Source: Clusia tigrina
Taxonomy: Eukaryota; Arthropoda; Insecta; Diptera; Clusiidae
Length of the DNA: 64,000 nucleotides
NCBI GenBank assembly: GCA_920105625.2
Contig: OV050030.1
Span: forward strand, 246,791,889 to 246,855,888
Direction of reading: 5' to 3'
The notes under the pieces are model-generated. The model did not search any database and was not told where the DNA came from. It worked only from the letters and a program-made list of their open reading frames with translations. The translations under genes were made by a program, and so were the position numbers. Below, piece after piece: positions 1 through 11,300 of the stretch. Position 1 is the first letter of the stretch; each line of letters starts with the position of its first letter.

Positions 1-269
1 CATAAAATCTTTAAATTTTGTAACAATAAAGTACTCCAGCCTCTTGTCAATTCAAGCTATCGCTCAAAGCTATGTTACCCTTGAGTCAGAATCAAACACT
101 GATAAAACTTCAAATGGCCCTCACTCATATATGGTCCGTCCTACACCTATCAAAGTTTGCAACATACAAATGCTTGTAAAATTTTTACTGGAGCGTCATA
201 AAACCTTGAAATTTTGTAACAATAAAGTACTCGCGCCTCTTGTCAATTCAAGCTATCGCTCAAAGCTAT

Positions 270-1130
270 GTTACCCTTGGGTCTCAAATCAAACACTGAT
301 AAAACTTCATATGGCCCTAACTTCTATAAGGTACGTCCTACACCTATCAAAGTTTGCAACATACAAAACCTTGAAATTTGGTAACAATAAAGTACTCGTG
401 CCTCTTGCCAATTTAAGATATCGCTCAAAGCTATGCTACCCTTGAGTCCCAATCAACCACTGATAAAACTTCATATGGCCCTAACTTCTATACGCCACGT
501 CCTACACCTATCAAAGTTTGCAACTAACAAATGCTTGTAACTTTTTACTGGAGCGTTATAAAACCTTGAAATATTGTAACAATAAAGTACTCGAGCCTCT
601 TGTCAATTTAAGCTATCGCTCAAAGCTATGCTAACCTTGAGTCCCAAATCAAACACTAATAAAACTTCAAACGGCCCTAACTTCTATACGGTACGTCCTA
701 CACCTATCAAAGTTTGCAACATACAAATGCTTGTAACTTTTTACTAGAGCGTCATAAATCCTTGAAATTTGGTAACAATATAGTACTCGAGCCTCTTGTC
801 AATTTAAGCTATCGCTCAAAGCTATGCTACCTTTGAGACCTAAATCAAACACTGATAAAACTTCAAATGGCCCTAACTTCTATACGGTACGTCCTACACT
901 TATCTAAGTTTGCAACATACAAATGCTTGTAACTTTTTACTGGAGCGTCATAAAACCTTGAAATTTTGTAACAATAAAGTACTCGAGCCACTTGTCAATT
1001 TAAACTATCGCTCAAAGCTATGCTACCCTTGAGTCCCAAATCAAACACTGATAAAACTTCAAATGGCCTTAACTTCTATACGGTACGTCCTACACCTATC
1101 AAAGTTTGCAACATACAAATGCTTGTAAAA
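270..1130 (+). repeat. 1,534-bp-offset duplication, copy 1
   Basis: An ordered run of variant monomers starting with the GGGTCTC/CATATGG unit, followed by the short (31-bp deleted) unit, the CCCAATCAACC one-base deletion, the CAACTAAC unit, the AATTTGGTAACAATATAG unit and the GAGACC unit. The same order recurs 1,534 bp downstream, which equals seven full monomers plus one 165-bp monomer. Roughly 1% of bases differ by eye, including GAGACCTAAATC against GAGACCCAAATC. Limits are approximate. Confidence 0.75.
360..375 (+). other. 31-bp deletion junction giving a 165-bp monomer
   Basis: ACATAC is followed directly by AAAACCTTG. Compared with a normal unit, 31 bases from the dyad region to the end of GAGCGTCAT are missing. 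The breakpoints share AAA, so a microhomology-type or slippage deletion is plausible. The same junction is seen at about 1,899-1,902. It removes the dyad and the monomer start. Confidence 0.85.
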
Positions 1131-1803
1131 TTTTACTGGAGCGTCATAAAACCTTGAAATTTTGAAACAATAAAGTGCTCGAGCCTCTTGTCAATTTAAG
1201 CTATCCCTCAAAGCTATGCTACCCTTGAGTCCCAAATCAAACACTGATAAAACTTCAAACGGCCCTAACTTCTATACGGTACGTCCTACACCTATCAAAG
1301 TTTGCAACATACAAATGCTTGTAACTTTTTACTAGAGCGTCATAAATCCTTGAAATTTGGTAACAATATAGTACTCGAGCCTCTTGTCAATTCAAGCTAT
1401 CGCTCAAAGCTATGTTACCCTTGAGTCAGAATCAAACACTGATAAAACTTCAAATGGCCCTCACTCCTATACGGTACGTCCTACACCTATCAAAGTTTGC
1501 AACATACAAATGCTTGTAAAATTTTACTGGAGCGTCATAAAACCTTAAAATTTTGTAACAATAAAGTACTTGAGCCTCTTGTCAATTCAAGCTATCGCTC
1601 AAAATTATGTTACCCTTGAGTCAGAATCAAACACTGATAAAACTTCAAATGGCCCTCACTCCTACACGGTACGTCCTACAGCTATCAAAGTTTGCAATAT
1701 ACAAATGCTTGTAACTTTTTACTGAAGCGTCATAAAACCTTGAAATTTTGTAACAATAAAGTACTCGAGCCTCTTGTCAAGTTAAGCTATCGCTCAAAGC
1801 TAT

Positions 1804-2664
1804 GCTACCCTTGGGTCTCAAATCAAACACTGATAAAACTTCATATGGCCCTAATTTCTATAAGGTACGTCCTACACCTATCAAAATTTGCAACATACAA
1901 AACCTTGAAATTTGGTAACAATAAAGTACTCGTGCCTCTTGCCAATTTAAGATATCGCTCAAAGCTATGCTACCCTTGAGTCCCAATCAACCACTGATAA
2001 AACTTCATATGGCCCTAACTTCTATACGCCACGTCCTACACCTATCAAAGTTTGCAATTAACAAATGCTTGTAACTTTTTACTGGAGCGTTATAAAATCT
2101 TGAAATATTGTAACAATAAAGTACTCGAGCCTCTTGTCAATTTAAGCTATCGCTCAAAGCTATGCTAACCTTGAGTCCCAAATCAAACACTAATAAAACT
2201 TCAAACGGCCCTAACTTCTATACGGTACGTCCTACACCTATCAAAGTTTGCAACATACAAATGCTTGTAAGTTTTTACTAGAGCGTCATAAATCCTTGAA
2301 ATTTGGTAACAATATAGTACTCGAGCCTCTTGTCAATTTAAGCTATCGCTCAAAGCTATGCTACCTTTGAGACCCAAATCAAACACTGATAAAACTTCAA
2401 ATGGCCCTAACTTCTATACGGAACGTCCTACACTTATCTAAGTTTGCAACATACAAATGCTTGTAACTTTTTACTGGAGCGTCATAAAACCTTGAAATTT
2501 TGTAACAATAAAGTACTCGAGCCACTTGTCAATTTAAACTATCGCTCAAAGCTATGCTACCCTTGAGTCCCAAATCAAACACTGATAAAACTTCAAATGG
2601 CCTTAACTCCTATGCGGTACGTCCTACACCTATCAAAGTTTGCAACATACAAATGCTTGTAAAA
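1804..2664 (+). repeat. 1,534-bp-offset duplication, copy 2
   Basis: Matches copy 1 at a constant offset of 1,534 bp, sharing both the 31-bp deletion and the one-base deletion in CCCAATCAACC, so the duplication followed those deletions. After about 2,664 it no longer follows copy 1 but matches the unit at about 1,530 (CCTTAAAATTTTG, GTACTTGAGCC). This indicates loss of about two monomers relative to copy 1. Confidence 0.75.
1894..1909 (+). other. Second copy of the 31-bp deletion junction
   Basis: Identical junction to the one near 365, displaced by 1,534 bp, with the same flanking one-base deletion about 90 bp downstream. Shared breakpoints show that it was copied by block duplication and did not arise twice. 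Confidence 0.85.
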
Positions 2665-3570
2665 TTTTACTGGAGCGTCATAAAACCTTAAAATTTTGTA
2701 ACAATAAAGTACTTGAGCCTCTTGTCAATTCAAGCTATCGCTCAACATTATGTTACCCTTGAGTCAGAATCAAACACTGATAAAACTTCAAATGGCCCTC
2801 ACTCCTACACGGTACGTCCTACAGCTATCAAAGTTTGCAATATACAAATGCTTGTAACTTTTTACTGAAGCGTCATAAAACCTTGAAATTTTGTAACAAT
2901 AAAGTACTCGAGCCTCTTGTCAAGTTAAGCTATCGCTCAAAGCTATGCTACCCTTGAGTCCCAAATCAAACACTGATAAAACTTCAAATGGCCCTAATTT
3001 ATATACGGTACGTCCTACACCTATCAATGTTTGCAACATACAAATGCTTGTAACTTTTTACTGAAGCGTCATAAAACCTTGACATTTTGTAACAATAAAG
3101 TACTCACGCCTCTTTTCAATTCAAGCTATCGCTTAAAGCTATGTTACCCTTGAGTCAGAATCAAACACTGATAAAACTTCAAATGGCCCTCACTCCTCTA
3201 CGGTACGTCATACAGCTATCAAAGTTTGCAATATACAAATGCTTGTAACTTTTTACTGAAGCGTCATAAAACCTTGAAATTTTGTAACAATAAAGTACTC
3301 GAGCCTCTTGTCAAGTTTAGCTATCGCTCAAAGCTATGCTACCCTTGAGTCCCAAATCAAACACTGATAAAACTTCAAATGGCCCTAACTTCTATACGGT
3401 ACGTCGTACACCTATCAATGTTTGCAACATACAAATGCTTTTAACTTTTTACTGGAGCGTCATAAAACCTTGAAATTTTGTAACAATAAAGTACTCGAGC
3501 CTCTTGTCAAGTTAAGCTATCGCTCAAAGCTATGCTACACTTAAGTCCCAAATCAAACACTGATAAAACT

Positions 3571-3756
3571 TCAAATGGTCCTAACTTCTATACGGTGCAT
3601 CCTATACCTATCAAAGTTTGCAACATACAAATGCTTGTAACTTTTTAATGGAGCGTCATAAAACCTTGAAATTTTGTAACAATAAAGTACTCGTACCTCT
3701 TGCCAATTTAAGATATCGCTCAATGCTATGCTACCCTTGAGTCCCAAATCAAACAC
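3571..3756 (+). repeat. Cassette L monomer (recurs nine times in the window)
   Basis: Marks a two- to three-monomer series: GGTGCATCCTATACC, TTTTTAATGGAGCG, CTCTTGCC, CTCAATGC, then CAAACGGCCCTATTTTC, ACTAGAGCG, TAAATCC and TTTGGTAACAATATAG. Copies begin near 3,571, 11,583, 14,908, 22,935, 48,067, 52,374, 56,681, 59,424 and 61,970. It occurs in both the left (3-25 kb) and right (48-62 kb) parts of the window but not between 25.6 and 48 kb. The 61-codon minus-strand frame in this unit is closed in the 56,681 copy by a G-to-A at 56,812, which gives a TAA. Confidence 0.75.
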
Positions 3757-4489
3757 TGATAAAACTTCAAACGGCCCTATTTTCTATACGGTACGTCCTA
3801 CACCTATCAAAGTTTGCAACATACAAATGCTTGTAACTTTTTACTAGAGCGTCATAAATCCTTGAAATTTGGTAACAATATAGTACTCGAGCCTCTTGTC
3901 AATTTAAGCTATTGCTCAAAGCTATGCTACCCTTGAGTCAGAATCAAACACTGATAAAACTTCAAATGGCCCTCACTCCTATACGGTACGTCCTACAGCT
4001 ATCAAAGTTTGCAATATACAAATGCTTGTCACTTTCTACTGAACCGTCATAAAACCTTGAAATTTTGTAACAATAAAGTACTCGAGCCTCTTGTCAAGTT
4101 AAGCTATCGCTCAAAGCTATGCTACCCTTGAGTCCCAAATCAAACACTGATAAAACTTCAAATGGCCCTAATTTCTATACGGTACGTCCTACGCCTATCA
4201 ATGTTTGCAACATACAAATGCTTTTAGCTTTTTACTGGAGCGTCATAAAACAATGAAATTTTGTAACAATAAAGTACTCGAGCCTCTTGTCAATTTAAGC
4301 TATCGCTCAAAGCTATGCTACCCTTGGGTCTCATATCAAACACTGATAAAACTTCATATGGACCTAACTTCTATAAGGTACGTCCTACACCTATCAAAGT
4401 TTGCAACATACAAATGCTTGTCACTTTTTACTGGAGCGTCATAAAACCTTGAAATTTTGTAACAATAAAGTACTCGAGCATCTTGTCAA

Positions 4490-6645
4490 GTTAAGCTATC
4501 GCTCAAAGCTATGCTACACTTGACTCCCAAATCAAACACTGATAAAACTTCAAATGGCCATAACTAATATAGGGTGCATCCTATACCTATCAAAGTTTGC
4601 AACATACAAATGCTTGTAACTTTTTACTGGAGCGTCATAAAATCTTGAAATTTTGTAACAATAAAGTAATCGAGCCTCTTGTCAATTTAAGCTATCGCTC
4701 AAAGCTATGCTACCCTTGAGTCCCAAATCAAACACTGATAAAACTTCAAATGGACCTAACTTCTATGCGGTACGTCCTACACCTATCAAAGTTTGCAACA
4801 TACAAATGCTTGTAACTTTTTACTGGAGCGTCATAAAACATTCAAATTTTGTAACAATAAAGTACTCGAGCCTCTTGTCAAGCTAAGCTATCGCTCAAAG
4901 CTATGCTACACTTGAGTCCCAAATCAAACACTGATAAAACTTCAAATGGCCCTAACTTCTGTACGGTACGTCCTACACCTATCAAAGTTTGCAACTTACA
5001 AATACTTGTAACTTTTTACTGGAACGTCATAAAACCTTGAAATTTTGTAACAATAAAGTTCTCGAGCCTCTTGTCAATTTAAGCTATCGTTCAAAGCTAT
5101 GCTACCCTTGAGTCCCAAATCAAACACTGATAAAACTTCAAATGGACCTAACTTCTATACGGTGCATCCTATACCAATCAAAGTTTGCAACATACAAATG
5201 CTTGTAACTTTTTACTGGAGCGTCATAAAACCTTGAAATTTGTACCAATAAAGTAATCGAGCCTCTTGTCAATTTAAGCTATCGCTCAAAGCTATGCTAC
5301 CCTTGAGTCCCAAATCAAATACTGATAAAACTTCAAATGGCCGTAACTTCTATACGGTACGTCCTACACCTATCAAAGTTTGCAACATACAAATGCTTGT
5401 AACTTTTTACTGGAGCGTCATAAAACCTTGAAATTTTGTAACAATAAAGTACTCGTGCCTCTTGCCAATTTAAGATATCGCTCAAAGCTATGCTACCCTT
5501 GAGTCCCAAATCAACCACTGATAAAACTTCAAATGGCCCTAACTTCTATACGCTACGTCCTACACCTATCAAAGTTTGCAACTAACAAATGCTTGTAACT
5601 TTTTACTGGAGCGTCATAAAACCTTGAAATTTTGTAACAATAAAGTACTCGAGCTTCTTGTCAATTTAAATTATCGCTCAAAGCTATGCTACCTTTGAGT
5701 CCCAAATCAAACACTGATAAAACTTCAAATGGCCGTAAACTTCTATACGGTACGTCCTACACCTATCAAAGTTTGCAACATACAAATGCTTCTAACTTTT
5801 TACTGGAGCGTCATAAAACTTTGAAATTTTGTAACAATAAAGTACTCGAGCCTCTTGTCAATTTAAGCTATCGCTCAAACTATGCTACCCTTGGGTCTCA
5901 AATAAAACACTGATAAAACTTCATATGGCCCTAACTTCTATTAGGTACGTCCTACACCTATCAAAGTTTGCAACATACAAATGCTTGTAACTTTTTACTG
6001 GAGCGTCATAAAACCTTGAAATTTTGTAACAATAAAGTACTCGAGCCTCTTGTCAAGTTAAGCTATCGCTCAAAGCTATGCTACCCTTGAGTCCCAAATC
6101 AAACACTGATAAAACTTCAAATGGCCCTAATTTATATACGGTACGTCCTACACCTATCAATGTTTGCAACATACAAATGCTTGTAACTTTTTACTGGAGC
6201 GTCATAAAACCTTGAAATTTTGTAACAATAAAGTACTCGAGCCTCTTGTCAATTCAAGCTATCGCTTAAAGCTATGTTACCCTTGAGTCAGAATCAAACA
6301 CTGATAAAACTTCAAATGGCCCTCACTCCTCTACGGTACGTCATACAGCTATCAAAGTTTGCAATATACAAATGCTTGTAACTTTTTACTGAAGCGTCAT
6401 AAAACCTTGAAATTTTGTAACAATAAAGTACTCGAGCCTCTTGTCAAGTTTAGCTATCGCTCAAAGCTATGCTACCCTTGAGTCCCAAATCAAACACTGA
6501 TAAAACTTCAAATGGCCCTAACTTCTATACGGTACGTCGTACACCTATCAATGTTTGCAACATACAAATGCTTGTAACTTTTTACTGGAGCGTCATAAAA
6601 CCTTGAAATTTTGTAACAATAAAGTACTCGAGCCTCTTGTCAAGT
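4490..6645 (+). repeat. Nested ~2.5-kb sub-block, copy A
   Basis: Begins with the CTTGACTCCC...AACTAATATAGGG monomer and runs through the ATTCAAATTTTG, CTTACAAATACTTG, AAGTTCTCGAG, GTACCAATAAAG, AACCACTG and CTTCTAAC variants. The same series recurs downstream at an offset of 2,546 bp from about 4,600, falling to about 2,528 after the 17-bp deletion near 8,318. A full copy of the pair is present again in the second large block. Confidence 0.7.
5333..5518 (+). repeat. Cassette K monomer (recurs ten times in the window)
   Basis: Marks an ordered series of variant monomers that recurs as a group: GTACCAATAAAG, AAATACTG, GGCCGTAAC, GTGCCTCTTGCC, AACCACTG, TATACGCTACG, CAACTAAC and GAAATATTG, often followed by CTTCTAAC and AAAACTTTGAAAT. 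Copies of this unit begin near 5,333, 7,879, 10,407, 13,342, 16,671, 19,214, 21,759, 24,302, 58,248 and 60,795. The first eight lie in the 11.3-kb blocks; the last two are more than 30 kb away. The minus strand of this unit usually has a 61-codon open frame, closed in the 16,671 copy by a one-base deletion, so it is not conserved as coding sequence. Confidence 0.75.
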
Positions 6646-6780
6646 TAAGCTATCGCTCAAAGCTATGCTACACTTGACTCCCAAATCAAACACTGATAAA
6701 ACTTCAAATGGCCATAACTAATATAGGGTGCATCCTATACCTATCAAAGTTTGCAACATACAAATGCTTGTAACTTTTTA

Positions 6781-7788
6781 CTGGAGCGTCATAAAACATT
6801 CAAATTTTGTAACAATAAAGTACTCGAGCCTCTTGTCAAGCTAAGCTATCGCTCAAAGCTATGCTACACTTGAGTCCCAAATCAAACACTGATAAAACTT
6901 CAAATGGCCCTAACTTCTATACGGTACGTCCTACACCTATCAAAGTTTGCAACTTACAAATACTTGTAACTTTTTACTGGAACGTCATAAAACCTTGAAA
7001 TTTTGTAACAATAAAGTTCTCGAGCCTCTTGTCAATTTAAGCTATCGTTCAAAGCTATGCTACCCTTGAGTCCCAAATCAAACACTGATAAAACTTCAAA
7101 TGGACCTAACTTCTATACGGTGCATCCTATACCAATCAAAATTTTCAACATACAAATGCTTGTAACTTTTTACTGGAGCGTCATAAAACCTTGAAATTTT
7201 GTAACAATAAAGTAATCGAGCCTCTTGTCAATTTAAGCTATCGCTCAAAGCTATGCTACCCTTGAGTCCCAAATCAAACACTGATAAAACTTCAAATGGA
7301 CCTAACTTCTATGCGGTACGTCCTACACCTATCAAAGTTTGCAACATACAAATGCTTGTAACTTTTTACTGGAGCGTCATAAAACATTCAAATTTTGTAA
7401 CAATAAAGTACTCGAGCCTCTTGTCAAGCTAAGCTATCGCTCAAAGCTATGCTACACTTGAGTCCCAAATCAAACACTGATAAAACTTCAAATGGCCCTA
7501 ACTTCTATACGGTACGTCCTACACCTATCAAAGTTTGCAACTTACAAATACTTGTAACTTTTTACTGGAACGTCATAAAACCTTGAAATTTTGTAACAAT
7601 AAAGTTCTCAAGCCTCTTGTCAATTTAAGCTATCGTTCAAAGCTATGCTACCCTTGAGTCCCAAATCAAACACTGATAAAACTTCAAATGGACCTAACTT
7701 CTATACGGTGCATCCTATACCAATCAAAATTTTCAACATACAAATGCTTGTAACTTTTTACTGGAGCGTCATAAAACCTTGAAATTTG
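6781..7788 (+). repeat. 588-bp triplet tandem duplication
   Basis: Three monomers in the order ATTCAAATTTTG, TTACAAATACTTG and GGTGCATCC/ATTTTCAAC occur at 6,781-7,200 and again at 7,369-7,788, exactly 588 bp apart. The ATTTTCAAC variant near 7,141 and 7,729 is shared by both copies. The corresponding pair in the second large block is near 18,120 and 18,710. Confidence 0.75.
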
Positions 7789-8311
7789 TACCAATAAAGT
7801 AATCGAGTCTCTTGTCAATTTAAGCTATCGCTCAAAGCTATGCTACCCTTGAGTCCCAAATCAAATACTGATAAAACTTCAAATGGCCGTAACTTCTATA
7901 CGGTACGTCCTACACCTATCAAAGTTTGCAACATACAAATGCTTGTAACTTTTTAATGGAGCGTCATAAAACCTTGAAATTTTGTAACAATAAAGTACTC
8001 GTGCCTCTTGCCAATTTAAGATATCGCTCAAAGCTATACTACCCTTGAGTCCCAAATCAACCACTGATAAAACTTCAAATGGCCCTAACTTCTATACGCT
8101 ACGTCCTACACCTATCAAAGTTTGCAACTAACAAATGCTTGTAACTTTTTACTGGAGCGTCATAAAACCTTGAAATATTGTAACAATAAAGTACTCGAGC
8201 CTCTTGTCAATTTAAGCTATCGCTCAAAGCTATGCTACCTTTGAGTCCCAAATCAAACACTGATAAAACTTCAAATGGCCGTAACTTCTATACGGTACGT
8301 CCTACACCTAT

Positions 8312-8326
8312 CAAAGTTTATAACTT
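8312..8326 (+). other. 17-bp deletion private to one block copy
   Basis: AAAGTTTATAACTTTTT replaces the normal segment that contains GCAACATACAAATGCTTC. The homologous monomer in the second large block, near 19,650-19,680, is intact, so this loss postdates the 11.3-kb duplication. It removes the dyad. Confidence 0.85.
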
Positions 8327-11300
8327 TTTACTGGAGCGTCATAAAACTTTGAAATTTTGTAACAATAAAGTACTCGAGCCTCTTGTCAATTTAAGCTATC
8401 GCTCAAACTATGCTACCCTTGGGTCTCAAATAAAACACTGATAAAACTTCATATGGCCCTAACTTCTATTAGGTACGTCCTACACCTATCAAAGTTTGCA
8501 ACATACAAATGCTTGTAACTTTTTACTGGAGCGTCATAAAACCTTGAAATTTTGTAACAATAAAGTACTCGAGCCTCTTGTCAAGTTAAGCTATCGCTCA
8601 AAGCTATGCTACCCTTGAGTCCCAAATCAAACACTGATAAAACTTCAAATGTCCCTAATTTATATACGGTACGTCCTACACCTATCAATGTTTGCAACAT
8701 ACAAATGCTTGTAACTTTTTACTGGAGCGTCATAAAACCTTGAAATTTTGTAACAATAAAGTACTCGAGCCTCTTGTCAATTCAAGCTATCGCTTAAAGC
8801 TATGTTACCCTTGAGTCAGAATCAAACACTGATAAAACTTCAAATGGCCCTCACTCCTCTACGGTACGTCATACAGCTATCAAAGTTTGCAATATACAAA
8901 TGCTTGTAACTTTTTACTGAAGCGTCATAAAACCTTGAAATTTTGTAACAATAAAGTACTCGAGCCTCTTGTCAAGTTTAGCTATCGCTCAAAGCTATGC
9001 TACCCTTGAGTCCCAAATCAAACACTGATAAAACTTCAAATGGCCCTAACTTCTATACGGTACGTCGTACACCTATCAATGTTTGCAACATACAAATGCT
9101 TGTAACTTTTTACTGGAGCGTCATAACACCTTGAAATTTTGTAACAATAAAGTACTCGAGCCTCTTGTCAATTTAAGCTATCGCTCAAAGCTATGCTACC
9201 CTTGGGTCTCAAATCAAACACTGATAAAACTTCATATGGCCCTAACTTCTATAAGTTACGTCCTACACCTATCAGAGTTTGCAACTTACAAATGCTTGTA
9301 ACTTTTTACTGAACTGTCATAAAACCTTGAAATTTTGTAACAATAAAGTACTCGAGCCTCTTGTCAAGTTAAGCTATCGCTCAAAGCTATGCTACCCTTG
9401 AGTCCCAAATCAAACACTGATAAAACTTCAAATGGCCCTAATTTCTATACGGTACGTCCTACGCCTATCAATGTTTGCAACATACAAATGCTTTTAGGTT
9501 TTTACTGGAGCGTCATAAAACAATGAAATTTTGTAACAATAAAGTACTCGAGCCTCTTGTCAATTTAAGCTATCGCTCAAAGCTATGCTACCCTTGGGTC
9601 TCATATCAAAAACTGATAAAACTTCATATGGCCCTAACTTCTATAAGGTACGTCCTACACCTATCAAAGTTTGCAACATACAAATGCTTGTAACTTTTTA
9701 CTGGAGCGTCATAAAACCTTGAAATTTTGTAACAATAAAGTACTCGAGCCTCTTGTCAAGTTAAGCTATCGCTCAAAGCTATGCTACACTTGACTCCCAT
9801 ATCAAACACTGATAAAACTTCAAATGGCCATAACTAATATAGGGTGCATCCTATACCTATCAAAGTTTGCAACATACAAATGCTTGTAACTTTTTACTGG
9901 AGCGTCATAAAACCTTGAAATTTTGTAACAATAAAGTAATCGAGCCTCTTGTCAATTTAAGCTATCGCTCAAAGCTATGCTACCCTTGAGTCCCAAATCA
10001 AACACTGATAAAACTTCAAATGGACCTAACTTCTATACGGTACGTCCTACACCTATCAAAGTTTGCAACTTACAAATGCTTGTAACTTTTTACTGGAGCG
10101 TCATAAAACATTCAAATTTTGTAACAATAAAGTACTCGAGCCTCTTGTCAAGCTAAGCTATCGCTCAAAGCTATGCTACACTTGAGTCCCAAATCAAACA
10201 CTGATAAAACTTCAAATGGCCCTAACTTCTATACGGTACGTCCTACACCTATCAAAGTTTGCAACATACAAATGCTTGTAACTTTTTACTGGAGCGTCAT
10301 AAAACCTTGAAATTTTTACCAATAAAGTAATCGAGCCTCTTGTCAATTTAAGCTATCGCTCAAAGCTATGCTACCCTTGAGTCCCAAATCAAATACTGAT
10401 AAAACTTCAAATGGCCGTAACTTCTATACGGTACGTCCTACACCTATCAAAGTTTGCAACATACAAATGCTTGTAACTTTTTAATGGAGCGTCATAAAAC
10501 CTTGAAATTTTGTAACAATAAAGTACTCGTGCCTCTTGCCAATTTAAGATATCGCTCAAAGCTATGCTACCCTTGAGTCCCAAATCAACCACTGATAAAA
10601 TTTCAAATGGCCCTAACTTCTATACGCTACGTCCTACACCTATCAAAGTTTGCAACTAACAAATGCTTGTAACTTTTTACTGGAGCGTCATAAAAACTTG
10701 AAATATTGTAACAATAAAGTACTCGAGCCTCTTGTCAATTTAAGCTATCGCTCAAAGCTATGCTACCTTTGAGTCCCAAATCAAACACTGATAAAACTTC
10801 AAATGGCCCTCACTCCTATACGGTACGTCCTACAGCTATCAAAGTTTGCAATATACAAATGCTTGTAACTTTTTACTGAAGCGTCATAAAACCTTGAAAT
10901 TTTGTAACAATAAAGTACTCGAGCCTCTTGTCAAGTTTAGCTATCGCTCAAAGCTATGCTACCCTTGAGTCCCAAATCAAACACTGATAAAACTTCAAAT
11001 GGCCCTAACTTCTATACGGTACGTCGTACACCTATCAATGTTTGCAACATACAAATGCTTGTAACTTTTTACTGGAGCGTCATAACACCTTGAAATTTTG
11101 TAACAATAAAGTACTCGAGCCTCTTGTCAATTTAAGCTATCGCTCAAAGCTATGCTACCCTTGGGTCTCAAATCAAACACTGATAAAACTTCATATGGCC
11201 CTAACTTCTATAAGGTACGTCCTACACCTATCAAAGTTTGCAACATACAAATGCTTGTAACTTTTTACTGGAGCGTCATAAAACCTTGAAATTTTGTAAC

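Larger units (their letters stand above)
1..3316 (+). repeat. Left block: mixed monomers with 8-monomer duplication
   Basis: About 17 monomers belonging to several variant types: GTTACCC...GTCAGAATC units, GGGTCTC...CATATGG units, AATTTGGTAACAATATAG units and GAGACC units. The order of types from about 270 to 1,130 is repeated from about 1,804 to 2,664 at an offset of 1,534 bp. The rest is a patchwork; about 2,930-3,310 resembles 6,060-6,440 inside the neighbouring large block. The block contains open frames up to 133 codons (44-445), produced by a 31-bp deletion that changes frame between monomers. I do not regard them as genes. Confidence 0.8.
6646..9125 (+). repeat. Nested ~2.5-kb sub-block, copy A'
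   Basis: Repeats copy A but contains an extra three-monomer duplication (6,781-7,368 against 7,369 onward) and the 17-bp deletion near 8,318. It stops matching at about 9,126, where CATAACACC replaces CATAAAACC. Shared private features such as TTTATATACGG and CTATCGCTTAAAG make the assignment firm; exact ends are not. Confidence 0.7.

Noticed and set aside
44..445. Open frame of 133 codons (longest in the window)
   Set aside because: It reads across monomers joined by the 31-bp deletion and uses the same peptide segments that recur in every similar monomer. There is no domain, codon bias or start context to support a gene.
3571..3756. Family of 61-codon minus-strand frames, about 18 copies
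   Set aside because: They mark cassettes K and L or similar units. In otherwise near-identical copies they are closed by a single G-to-A (56,812) or a one-base deletion (about 16,848), showing no coding constraint.
4205..4444. Family of 69-79-codon plus-strand frames beginning MQHTNA
   Set aside because: They span about one monomer each and arise where GGGTCTC replaces GAGTCCC, which removes a stop. The period of 196 is not a multiple of 3, so no frame can run through the array.
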